From UBA3263 sp964528425 (lineage in GTDB: Bacteria > Bacteroidota > Bacteroidia > Bacteroidales > Muribaculaceae): a stretch of DNA of 64,000 bases. The number at the start of each line of letters is the position of its first letter. The stretch's first letter is position 1. The stretch covers positions 1 to 64,000 of the forward strand of contig CAZGTD010000005.1 of the NCBI GenBank assembly GCA_964528425.1. The letters run 5' to 3'. The notes under the pieces were generated by a model that saw only the letters and a program-made list of their open reading frames with translations, searched no databases and was not told the origin of the DNA. Positions 8,430 through 16,759 of the stretch are shown one piece after another. Position numbers and translations under genes: made by a program.

Positions 8430-9004
8430 TCCGGATATTTTGCTAAATAGTCATCTATGAAGTCTGCAAATTCACGTGCGTCTTCCAGCACTTCTCCTTG
8501 CTTATTGAGTCCCTTATCGGGGAAATATTTATCTTTGATGGCTTCAGCCAATCCCGGATGAGTTGACTTAATCCGCTCATAGAAATATTTAAGATAATTC
8601 ATTTCTTTGTTGCACCCTTTCCAAATCGGCACGGAATAGAAAACAAATGCTTCGCCATTATTGTGAAACTGAATCAAATAGTACTTAAGCAATTGGTCAG
8701 AATTCTTTAAACCTCTCATACAGTTGCCCATATAGGGAAGAGTGCAGAAGTCAACATGCCGTCCCTGTTTGACGCGCCGCATCATTTTATTGGTCTTTCT
8801 CTTCGGACCGTTCATCGGCACACGACCGTCTACCATTGGAACAAACATGGCGCTATCATTTAATTCGGGATGAGTGCTTCTCAGAATAAGAATTGAATCA
8901 ACCTGCGACGGCTGACACTTAACCGTCTTGCCACTCCCTTCCGGATGAATATGAAAATTGTGACCCGAGGCGGTAAATCGCTGCGAATACAGAACTTTAT
9001 TCAT
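8426..9004 (-). CDS. unknown protein, co-transcribed with the LRR lipoprotein
   Basis: I do not recognise this 192-residue protein. It has no signal peptide or membrane segment. It contains a basic stretch (KRKTNKMMRRVKQGRH, about 89-104) and a C-terminal helical, acidic part. Six cysteines are scattered without a metal-binding spacing. It is AT-richer than the genes on both sides and overlaps the LRR gene by ATGA. It has its own TATATTTG promoter box. The pairing with a surface lipoprotein might mean a joint function, but nothing in the sequence says which. Confidence 0.6.
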   Translation of the reverse strand: MNKVLYSQRFTASGHNFHIHPEGSGKTVKCQPSQVDSILILRSTHPELNDSAMFVPMVDGRVPMNGPKRKTNKMMRRVKQGRHVDFCTLPYMGNCMRGLKNSDQLLKYYLIQFHNNGEAFVFYSVPIWKGCNKEMNYLKYFYERIKSTHPGLAEAIKDKYFPDKGLNKQGEVLEDAREFADFIDDYLAKYPE

Positions 9005-9040
9005 GGTAATTAGGGTGCGATTGCTGATTCACATAATGCG

Positions 9041-9086
9041 CAAATATACAGCTAAGAATTGATAAATCGTGGGACATTTGTCCCAC
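9041..9086 (-). promoter_or_regulatory. promoter box and upstream palindrome
   Basis: On the minus strand TATATTTG (9041-9048) lies 37 nt before the unknown gene's ATG. A perfect palindrome GTGGGAC-ATTT-GTCCCAC (9069-9086) covers the expected -33 region, where no TTTG is present. It could be an operator for an activator or repressor, or a hairpin ending the upstream queG transcript. The rest of the gap to queG (9087-9175) shows nothing else I can assign. Confidence 0.5.
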
Positions 9087-9175
9087 TCGGATGAAAATAA
9101 TGCGATTGCTTCGCGGATACGTTGCGTATTTGGAAGCGCAAGATTGATTTCTTGCAGTGGCATCCGCTAAGGACT

Positions 9176-10045
9176 TCAGGAATGCGGGGGGAGGTTGCGC
9201 TTGAGCTGGCGCAGGCCGGCGCGTCGCAAGGCGCTGTGGCCGAATATGCGGCGGAAGCCCGAGGAGCCGAGCCGGGCAAGCTCGTCGGGCGACAGCCGCG
9301 CAAGCTCGGCCGAGGGATGAAAGTCGGCTATCGGGCTTTCGGCAATACCCGTGTTAAGCGGACAAACGCGCTGGCAAACGTCGCAACCGGCAAGTGTGTG
9401 GAGCGGTCGCGGCAATTCGCCGCGGAATTCTATGCTCAGATAGCTTTCGCATGTGCGCGCATCCAGTCCGCGGCCATCGATGCTCAAACAGGCTCCGGGG
9501 CATGAATCGACACACCGCCGGCACTCGCCGCACGGGCTCTCCAAAACCGGCTTGGGCTCAAACTCAAAGCGCTCGGTTGACAGAATGAAGCCCAGAACAC
9601 AATAGGAGCCGAATCCCCCAACGTAAAGCTGATTATTGCGCCCTATGGACCCAAGGCCGGCGCGCATGGCCCAGTAGCGCTCACGCAGAGGGGCGGAATC
9701 TACGCAAACGCGCGATTGGCCGGGCAAACAGGCGGCTATTTCGCCCAGACGTTCACGAATGACTTCGTGATAGTCGCGCCCGCGGGCATAAAGGGCAATA
9801 TTCAACCCTATGGGCTCGGAAGTGTAATAGGGAAAGGCCACGGCAATGAGCGTTTGCGCCCCGTCGAGCAGCAACCTCGGGTCGCTGCGCAGATCGCAGT
9901 GGTTGGCCATATAATCCATGGAGCCGTTGCGGCCATCGGCAAGCCATCGGGCAAACTGTTTCTCTGCCTCCGCATCGACCGGAGCATCGAGCGCACAGAC
10001 ACCCCAAGGTAAATCAAGAGTTGAGAGTAAGGAGCTCAAATCCAT
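9176..10045 (-). CDS. queG: epoxyqueuosine reductase
   Basis: The 289-residue protein matches QueG, the cobalamin- and iron-sulfur-dependent enzyme that makes queuosine from epoxyqueuosine in tRNA. The putative catalytic Asp is D116 (CVDSAPL). Two [4Fe-4S] ferredoxin motifs are visible, CGECRRCVDSCPG (C172, C175, C178, C182) and CDVCQRVCP (C221, C224, C228). It is slightly shorter than typical QueG (about 310-380). The ATG at 10045 overlaps the preceding deacetylase gene by 32 bp. It is the last gene of the GH84-DUF2723-deacetylase operon, where it seems a functional outsider. Confidence 0.9.
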   Translation of the reverse strand: MDLSSLLSTLDLPWGVCALDAPVDAEAEKQFARWLADGRNGSMDYMANHCDLRSDPRLLLDGAQTLIAVAFPYYTSEPIGLNIALYARGRDYHEVIRERLGEIAACLPGQSRVCVDSAPLRERYWAMRAGLGSIGRNNQLYVGGFGSYCVLGFILSTERFEFEPKPVLESPCGECRRCVDSCPGACLSIDGRGLDARTCESYLSIEFRGELPRPLHTLAGCDVCQRVCPLNTGIAESPIADFHPSAELARLSPDELARLGSSGFRRIFGHSALRRAGLRQLKRNLPPHS

Positions 10046-10652
10046 TGTCTAAAAGCCATTTTATGGCATCCGGAAGAGCGGGCAGAGTGTTATGCATCGA
10101 CTTCAGCGAATCGTGAAACACGATTATCGAGCCGTTGCGCGTAAACTGGCGAACGTTGTCAACAACCTCTTCGGGCGACATATAAACCGCATAGTCGCGC
10201 GTCACCACATCATACATTATCAGATTGTAGTGGTGGCGTATAATCCTGCTCTGACCCCACCGCAAAAGGCCGTGAGGCGGACGAAACAGCGATGAGTTCA
10301 GCAGATGGTCTGCCTCCTGAACGTCGCGCAAATACTTCCGCGGCATGGTTTTGCGGCCCTGAAGGTGGTGCATGGTGTGGTTGCCGATGGAATGGCCGCG
10401 ACGGCGCACCTCGTCAACCAGCTCCGGATAACGCCGCGCATTGTCGCCGACCATAAAAAAGGTTGCCTTAACGCCGAAGCGGTCAAGAATGTCGAGAATC
10501 CGAGGGGTAACTTCGGGTATCGGGCCGTCGTCGAACGTCAGATACGCCACTTTTCTGCCGCGGCGCTTGATTCGCCAAATCGCTTCGGGAAAAAGCAGCC
10601 GGTAGAATAGCGGAGGTTGAACGACAAAGCGCTTCAGCGACCAGGGCTTCAC
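10014..10652 (-). CDS. polysaccharide deacetylase (NodB domain)
   Basis: This 212-residue single-domain carbohydrate esterase family 4 protein has TFDDGP with D41 (catalytic base) and D42 (metal). The metal-binding histidines are in HSIGNHTMHH (H92, H96), and RPPHGLLRW is the third motif. It would remove N-acetyl groups from GlcNAc-containing polymers. No signal peptide is evident; an N-terminal segment rich in basic and aromatic residues might associate with the membrane. The start is a GTG at 10652 overlapping the DUF2723 stop (GTGA). Its place after two GH84 GlcNAc-active enzymes fits an amino-sugar theme. Confidence 0.85.
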   Translation of the reverse strand: MKPWSLKRFVVQPPLFYRLLFPEAIWRIKRRGRKVAYLTFDDGPIPEVTPRILDILDRFGVKATFFMVGDNARRYPELVDEVRRRGHSIGNHTMHHLQGRKTMPRKYLRDVQEADHLLNSSLFRPPHGLLRWGQSRIIRHHYNLIMYDVVTRDYAVYMSPEEVVDNVRQFTRNGSIIVFHDSLKSMHNTLPALPDAIKWLLDNGFELLTLNS

Positions 10653-13600
10653 GAGTGGGTTTCGATTGTGTTGAAGAACTGAATCAGGTCAACTCCGGCT
10701 TGCTGGCTTACCTCGCGCAGGAAGTCCTGGGCCTGCTCAACGCCAAAGCTCTCGGCGTAGTTGCCAATCAGGGTTGCCAGATAAGAGTAGCGGCCCTTTG
10801 AGTCGACAATCTGATAAACGCAGCGGTCGCCGACGCTCAGCGAGGCATATTGTCCGGGAGTCAACGATTGCATATATGGGATATACTCGGCGTAGCGCTT
10901 GATCTGGTCCTCGTAGATTTCTTTTGCGCGCTGCTCGGCCTCCTTATTGCCGGTTTTTTCGGCCAGGGCAAGGTAGAGGTCGGCAATGCTGGCTCCTACC
11001 TGAACGATATAGGGCGCGTTTTTGGTGGGGAGCTTCTGGTCCATGAGGTTCATCAGTTGCAGCGCGCGGTCGTAGTCGCCGGCGGCATAGAGCGACTCTA
11101 CGGCCTCAAGAATCGCATAGCGGGTGGAGGTTACCATGCGCTTAACTGTTTCGTCGAGATAAACGTCGCCGCCATCAACGTCGTCGAGGCCGCCCCAGCG
11201 GAATTTCTGCGTAATATTCTCAAAAGCGCGGTCGTTGTTGGCCTTATAGGTCATGGTTGAACGACGCGGCATAATCTGATGCGCCATGCCGGTCAGATAC
11301 ATGTAGGGCTGCAGGCCAAGCGAGTAGTCGTCGGGCACGGTGTTGGCAATATAGATCGGGCGGCTCCACCCTTCGGCGGCGCTCGAAGCGAGAATATCGA
11401 GAGTGAGCATATCGCCCTGGGTCATTATTGACTGATGGTTCTTTTCGGTGAGTGCCTGCGGCAGGTTGATGACTATGTCGTCCCAGCCCTTGGTCGAATC
11501 GCCGGGAATAACAACCGTTCCGGCCGAAGCGATCGGATATGACACTCCCATTTTCGAACCCTGCATGTCGGGGGCAGGACTGTAGTAATATTTCAGGAAG
11601 TCGGTGAGGGTTTCATATCGCGCCGTGTCGGGCAAAACGAGTGCAGTTTGGCGCCGGCCCTGACCGAATACGCTCTTATCGGCGAGCATCGGCGCCGGAG
11701 CCGCTTCATAGGCTGGGAGCCGATGCTGGGCGGCATACCAATCGGTTGTCAGATAGCTCAGGTTTATTACCCTCACATCGCGACGATAGCCCTCAACCTC
11801 CTGGGCATACCATAGGGGGAAGGTGTCGTTATCGCCGTTTGAGAAAATTATTGCGTTGGGTTCGAGCGAGCTCAGATAGTTCATGCCGAAGTCGCGCGCT
11901 GTAAAACGTCCCGAGCGGTCATGGTCGTCCCAGGTTTGCGAAACCATCTGAACCGGAACAATCATGCAGATTACTACCGCGGCCACAGCACCGACCATCG
12001 ACGTTTGCTGCTTTTTCAGCAGTTTGTCGATTCCGGCAGCTACAGCCCCTACGCCCAGACCAATCCAGATGGCAAACGCATAGAATGAGCCGGCAAAAGC
12101 ATAGTCGCGCTCGCGGGGCTGGTTCGGCGGCTGGTTCAGATAGAGAACAATAGCGATTCCGGTCATGAAGAACAGGAAGAAAACTACCCAGAACTGGCGG
12201 ATGCCCTCCTCGCCCTTCATCGACTGCCATATCAGCCCTACAAGGCCGAGAATCAGCGGCAGCATGTAGAACACGTTGTGGCCTTTGTTGTCGCTGCCGA
12301 ATTCGGCAGGCAGAAGCGACTGGTCGCCCAAACGGGGTGTGTCGATAAACGGTATGCCCGAAATCCAGTTGCCCCGGTTAACCTCGCCGTTGCCCTGCAG
12401 ATCGTTCTGGCGTCCGGCAAAGTTCCACATAAAGTAGCGAAGATACATGTGGACCAGCTGATAGTTCACAAAGTAGCTCAGGTTCTGGGCAAACGTAGGC
12501 TTGCGGATGGGGGTGCGCACCGGCGAACCCTTGACGGTTTCGGCCATCACCACCGGCATGTCGGCCTCGCTGAAACCGGCCCACGACATATAGCTCGACC
12601 GGGCGTCGGCGGCATACATTCGGGGGAACAGCATGTTCAGGTCGGGAGAATATTCATAGCGGGTTTTGGTCAGAACGCGGTCGTAGTGATCGGGGCCTTC
12701 AAGCGCCTTGGCATAGCCGTATTCATCGGTGGCTATTGGCGTACCGTCGGGGTTGCGGAGCACCTCCGAGCTGAAGGTGGTGCCGTAAATCAGCGGCGAT
12801 TCGCCATATTGCTCGCGGTTGAGATAGGAGCTGAGCGAGAACACGTTGTCAGGCGCGTTCTGGTTAATCGGGGTTTCGGCTGCGGAGCGGATAAGCAGAA
12901 GCGCATAGCTCGAATAGCCGATAAAGATTACGAGAATGCTGAGCGTTATGAGGTTAAGAACGCGCACCGGCAGTTTCTTGACCCACCATAGCCACCAGAT
13001 CAGCGCCGCAACTATAACTACGGGAATAAGCAGCGACGACCCGATGAAGGGTATGCCGCTGACAATCACCGACATCACGAACCCAATCTTGATTTTCGTG
13101 GCCGACTTTTGCTGATAGAGCTGATAAATGGTCCAGATAATAATTGCGAATGCAAGTATGGTGTAGACAACAACGCCGGTGTTATAGCTCATGCCCAGGG
13201 TGTTGACAAAGAAGAGCTCGGAATACTGGGCAACCTCAACGAATCCGGGAACAAGTCCGTAAAGAATCGTGGCCACGATAACAAAGCTCACCAGCAGGGC
13301 CACACACGAGCCTTTGCCCGTGGGGTTGGCGAACTTGCGGTAGTAAAAAACCAGTACTATTGCCGGAATACAGAGCAGGTTCAGCAGGTGAACGGCTATG
13401 CTCACCCCGATAACGTAGGCAATCAAAACCAGATAGCGGTCGGAATGGGGCGAATCGGCGCGCGATTCCCACTTCAATATCAGCCAGAACACCAGCGCGG
13501 TGCAGAACGATGAAAAAGCATACACCTCGCCCTCTACGGCCGAATACCAGAAAGTGTCGCTCCACGCATAGGCCAACGCGCCAACCATGGCCGACCCGAA

Positions 13601-13969
13601 AATAACAACCCACTGCGCTTTCGAGAGCTCCTCGACCGGCCGGTAGCCGCCCAGAAGCCTGCGCATCAGATGCGATATAGTCCAGAAAAGCAGCAGAATC
13701 GTAGCCGCGCTCAAAAGGGCGTTCATCGAGTTGACGGCAACAGCCGCCATGCCCGGTTCGCCGCCGCTGAGCGTTATGAAGAAGCGCGCGGCAAGCATGA
13801 AGATAGGGTTGCCCGGCGGATGGCCTACTTCGAGTTTAAAACCCTGGCTGATAAATTCCGGACAGTCCCAGAACGAGGCCGTCGGCTCGATGGTGAGCAA
13901 ATAGCTTACGGCGGCTATCAAAAAGCAGAGCCACCCAAGCGAGTTGTTAATCAGGTTATACTTTTTCAC
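10649..13969 (-). CDS. DUF2723 family membrane protein (TMEM260/GT117-like glycosyltransferase)
   Basis: The 1106-residue protein has a large N-terminal polytopic domain (about residues 10-700, more than ten hydrophobic segments) beginning with the DUF2723 signature TASFWDCPEFI and VGHPPGNPIF. A soluble C-terminal part (about 720-1106) includes TPR-like helices. DUF2723 proteins are Bacteroidetes relatives of TMEM260, described as a protein O-mannosyltransferase of family GT117. A role in O-glycosylation of exported proteins is therefore an inference. The start is a GTG 4 bp after the GH84 stop; no ATG alternative is nearby. It is coupled to the deacetylase by GTGA overlap. Confidence 0.85.
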   Translation of the reverse strand: MKKYNLINNSLGWLCFLIAAVSYLLTIEPTASFWDCPEFISQGFKLEVGHPPGNPIFMLAARFFITLSGGEPGMAAVAVNSMNALLSAATILLLFWTISHLMRRLLGGYRPVEELSKAQWVVIFGSAMVGALAYAWSDTFWYSAVEGEVYAFSSFCTALVFWLILKWESRADSPHSDRYLVLIAYVIGVSIAVHLLNLLCIPAIVLVFYYRKFANPTGKGSCVALLVSFVIVATILYGLVPGFVEVAQYSELFFVNTLGMSYNTGVVVYTILAFAIIIWTIYQLYQQKSATKIKIGFVMSVIVSGIPFIGSSLLIPVVIVAALIWWLWWVKKLPVRVLNLITLSILVIFIGYSSYALLLIRSAAETPINQNAPDNVFSLSSYLNREQYGESPLIYGTTFSSEVLRNPDGTPIATDEYGYAKALEGPDHYDRVLTKTRYEYSPDLNMLFPRMYAADARSSYMSWAGFSEADMPVVMAETVKGSPVRTPIRKPTFAQNLSYFVNYQLVHMYLRYFMWNFAGRQNDLQGNGEVNRGNWISGIPFIDTPRLGDQSLLPAEFGSDNKGHNVFYMLPLILGLVGLIWQSMKGEEGIRQFWVVFFLFFMTGIAIVLYLNQPPNQPRERDYAFAGSFYAFAIWIGLGVGAVAAGIDKLLKKQQTSMVGAVAAVVICMIVPVQMVSQTWDDHDRSGRFTARDFGMNYLSSLEPNAIIFSNGDNDTFPLWYAQEVEGYRRDVRVINLSYLTTDWYAAQHRLPAYEAAPAPMLADKSVFGQGRRQTALVLPDTARYETLTDFLKYYYSPAPDMQGSKMGVSYPIASAGTVVIPGDSTKGWDDIVINLPQALTEKNHQSIMTQGDMLTLDILASSAAEGWSRPIYIANTVPDDYSLGLQPYMYLTGMAHQIMPRRSTMTYKANNDRAFENITQKFRWGGLDDVDGGDVYLDETVKRMVTSTRYAILEAVESLYAAGDYDRALQLMNLMDQKLPTKNAPYIVQVGASIADLYLALAEKTGNKEAEQRAKEIYEDQIKRYAEYIPYMQSLTPGQYASLSVGDRCVYQIVDSKGRYSYLATLIGNYAESFGVEQAQDFLREVSQQAGVDLIQFFNTIETHS

Positions 13970-13972
13970 CTT

Positions 13973-16735
13973 TTATCGGATTATTGTTTTTTGGCCGTTG
14001 ATAATGTAGATTCCGCGTCCGGCTGCGGCTACGCGGCGACCCTGAAGGTCGAAAATCTCTGACGCGGGGGCAGCCGAGCGGACTTCGCTGATCGACGATT
14101 CGGAACCGGGTGATTTCAAACCGAAGATAAACGACTCGTTGAGGCCCTGCGAACCTTTGCAGGGGCGACCGTCGCTGCCGATGGTCCAGAAGTCGGTTCC
14201 GGCGCTCTCGGCGTTGCGTATGGCAAGCTTGCCGTCGGCGGTCATGTAGATTTCATAGGTGTTCCAGTCGGCATAGAACGCATTGACGCTGATAACGCCC
14301 TTTTCGTTAATGAACTTTCCGGCCTGGCGGATAGATATGCGGCCGTTGCTTTCGACGCCGAAGTTCCATTTATAGGCCGAGGTCGGAACCTTGGGCAGCG
14401 ATCCGAAGTTGAGCTCATTGTTGGAGGTGTTGCGCCATAGGGCTTTGCCTTCCTCGTTAAGGAAGTAATATTCGCCCGGCTCAAAGCCTTTGGGTTCGGG
14501 GTTGATTTCCTGATCGGCGGGAACAATCTGGAAAATGAAGTTATCCAGGCTCCAGGCTTCGTTGTTTGAGGCCACTAAGCGATCAACCTTGTTTACCGAC
14601 CAGAATTTTTTGCCGCCGCGTTCGGCATTCTGAATGGCGAAGTAGTCGCCCAGCGGAGTTATGACGTAGGTGTTCCAGTCGGCCGAATAGGGGTTGGTGC
14701 CGAAGTTGAAGATTTCGTTAACGTAGCGGTCGTCGTAGACCGAACGCAGGGAGTAGCGTCCCTTGGCCGAGTCATAGGCTATGCGCCACGACTGACGCGC
14801 CGGATTGATATTGTCGACCTCGGCGAGGAACTTGGGCGACTGCGGGGTGTCGGCGGCGCCCCCGGTGCCGTTGCTCAGATATTTGCCCTGATAGAGAATA
14901 TAGTAGGTTCCCGTTTCGAGCACACGGAAGGGGAACAGGTCGGCCGGATACTCGTAGTCGCCTGACTTGAACCGCTCAACGAGCTGCTCAAGGGCGCCGG
15001 TCATCCAGCCGCGAACATATTCAGGCGCTGACTTCGGCAGGAATTTGCGCACTGACCAGCCCTCGCGGCTATAGTGGCAGTCGGCGGAGTCGGTCAGCGC
15101 CACATAGTCGGCATAGGCGCTGAGAAAGCCCTCGCCGTTGTTCTGCTCCAGGGCGTTAAACATTTCGTCGAGCAGCTGGCCGCGCTCGCCCTGCATGCGG
15201 TAAACCTCGATCCACTCCTTGATTTCATTTACGAGGCGATGGTCCGAAAGGGCAAGGAGTTCGTCGGCCGTGGCAACCTGTTTGTCAAAATAGGCGCGAT
15301 AGGCCGCGGCGGTGTTGGCGTTGATGGTTGCGTCGGCATCGATCAGCGCCTTGAATTCGGGCGTTTCGTGCCATTTAACCACCAGGCCATGCGTACATTG
15401 CGGATAATAGAAATTGCTCTGACAATAGGTGCGGAAAGCGTCGGTATTGTCGGGAAAGAGGTAGCTCAGCGCCTGCTCCCAGTTCGCTTCGGCATTGTAG
15501 GCGGTGGGGTTCCAGGTGAAATCGCTGATGCCATAGAGGCCAACCTTCGACGCTTCGTAATATTCCATCGGGTTGGAGCAGAAGGCTTCGATATTCGAGG
15601 GGATAGTGGCGTCGGCGGCTTCGTAGGGCGCGAGCAGCAGCGGGCCGCCCTCGTAGCCATAGTCGGTAACGGGGTAGTTGAGCCATATATAGGGCTTATG
15701 GCCGGTTTTATTGGTAAACCATTCGGCGGCCGACTTCTGGTTCATATCAACGACTCCCGCGCCGGTCCACATTATCTGGATATCCTTGTCGATGCCCGCG
15801 CCGAGTTTGTTGAGATACTGGCTGTCGGTGTTCCAGCCGCCGGCAAAACTTACGCAATATTCCGTAGGGCAGACAATCAGCGGCTTCGTATCGGGCTTGG
15901 ATTTGATGAAATTCATATTCAGATAATTCAGATATTCAACCTGAGCATCTACGTCGACCCCGCTGGTAATGTCATCGAAAAACACTGCGAACTGGCGGAT
16001 TCCGAGATTATACATTGCCTCAAACTTCGCCAAAGCCTTTTCTTTGTTGTTGCCCTTGATGTCGTTACCGGGGTGAATGGCCCAAACAAAGTGGACCTTA
16101 TGCTTGAGGCCCTCGGTTGCGAGCTGCTGCAGCTCCGCGGCCTTGGCATCGGGGTAAGGTTCTGCCCATTGGGCTTTGTGGTAGGGGTCGTTTTTCGGGG
16201 CGTAGATAAACACGTTCATCTTCGTGTGGTCAGAGAATCTGAGCATATCCAGGCAGTCTTCCTGACTCCAGGGATTGCCATAGAAGCCTTCAATAACTCC
16301 GCGGTCTAAAACCACGGGCCAGTCCTCAACCTCGCAGGCCGCGGTGGTTTTGTCGTCGAGCAGCTGAAGGAAAGACTGAACGCCATAGTAGGTGCCTTCG
16401 TTGTCGGCACCGGCAATTACCACTTTATCGGGCGCTACCGACAGGTAGTAGCCCTGGGCATGGGCCGGAATTTTTTCGGCATAATCCGCAACGGCGGCAT
16501 CGCCTTTTTCGCCAATAACGATTTCAATGGTGCCATTTGCCGCAGGCGAGAGCTTGGCCTGCAGCGAGGCAACGGCATCGGCGTCGGCATCGGCCGCGCC
16601 GGTCAGCCGGTAGGTAGCGGTTGCCGGTTCAAAGCTGCCGCTGAGCTGCGTAACTTTTTGCGGATTCGGAAAAATTGTGGCTGCGAATGCCGAGGCGGAA
16701 ACCAGCAGCGACGCCAGCGAAAGAGTAGTTTTCAT
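13973..16735 (-). CDS. secreted GH84 beta-N-acetylglucosaminidase with duplicated C-terminal modules and T9SS-like tail
   Basis: This 920-residue protein has a signal peptide (1-19), an N-terminal GH20b-like domain (about 22-130), and a GH84 catalytic barrel (about 140-430). The barrel holds GVIEGFYGNPW and the catalytic Asp pair D254-D255 in FFDDI. A helical domain (to about 600) is followed by two related modules (about 605-765 and 775-885), each with G-x-YY near the start and a DWNTY motif. The last 30 residues (IFDLQGRRVAAAGRGIYIING) resemble a Por/T9SS-type sorting tail. The enzyme would remove terminal GlcNAc by substrate-assisted catalysis, for example from host glycans. It follows a second GH84 gene by 24 bp. 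Confidence 0.92.
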   Translation of the reverse strand: MKTTLSLASLLVSASAFAATIFPNPQKVTQLSGSFEPATATYRLTGAADADADAVASLQAKLSPAANGTIEIVIGEKGDAAVADYAEKIPAHAQGYYLSVAPDKVVIAGADNEGTYYGVQSFLQLLDDKTTAACEVEDWPVVLDRGVIEGFYGNPWSQEDCLDMLRFSDHTKMNVFIYAPKNDPYHKAQWAEPYPDAKAAELQQLATEGLKHKVHFVWAIHPGNDIKGNNKEKALAKFEAMYNLGIRQFAVFFDDITSGVDVDAQVEYLNYLNMNFIKSKPDTKPLIVCPTEYCVSFAGGWNTDSQYLNKLGAGIDKDIQIMWTGAGVVDMNQKSAAEWFTNKTGHKPYIWLNYPVTDYGYEGGPLLLAPYEAADATIPSNIEAFCSNPMEYYEASKVGLYGISDFTWNPTAYNAEANWEQALSYLFPDNTDAFRTYCQSNFYYPQCTHGLVVKWHETPEFKALIDADATINANTAAAYRAYFDKQVATADELLALSDHRLVNEIKEWIEVYRMQGERGQLLDEMFNALEQNNGEGFLSAYADYVALTDSADCHYSREGWSVRKFLPKSAPEYVRGWMTGALEQLVERFKSGDYEYPADLFPFRVLETGTYYILYQGKYLSNGTGGAADTPQSPKFLAEVDNINPARQSWRIAYDSAKGRYSLRSVYDDRYVNEIFNFGTNPYSADWNTYVITPLGDYFAIQNAERGGKKFWSVNKVDRLVASNNEAWSLDNFIFQIVPADQEINPEPKGFEPGEYYFLNEEGKALWRNTSNNELNFGSLPKVPTSAYKWNFGVESNGRISIRQAGKFINEKGVISVNAFYADWNTYEIYMTADGKLAIRNAESAGTDFWTIGSDGRPCKGSQGLNESFIFGLKSPGSESSISEVRSAAPASEIFDLQGRRVAAAGRGIYIINGQKTIIR

Positions 16736-16759
16736 GATAATGATATTTTATGAGGAGAT

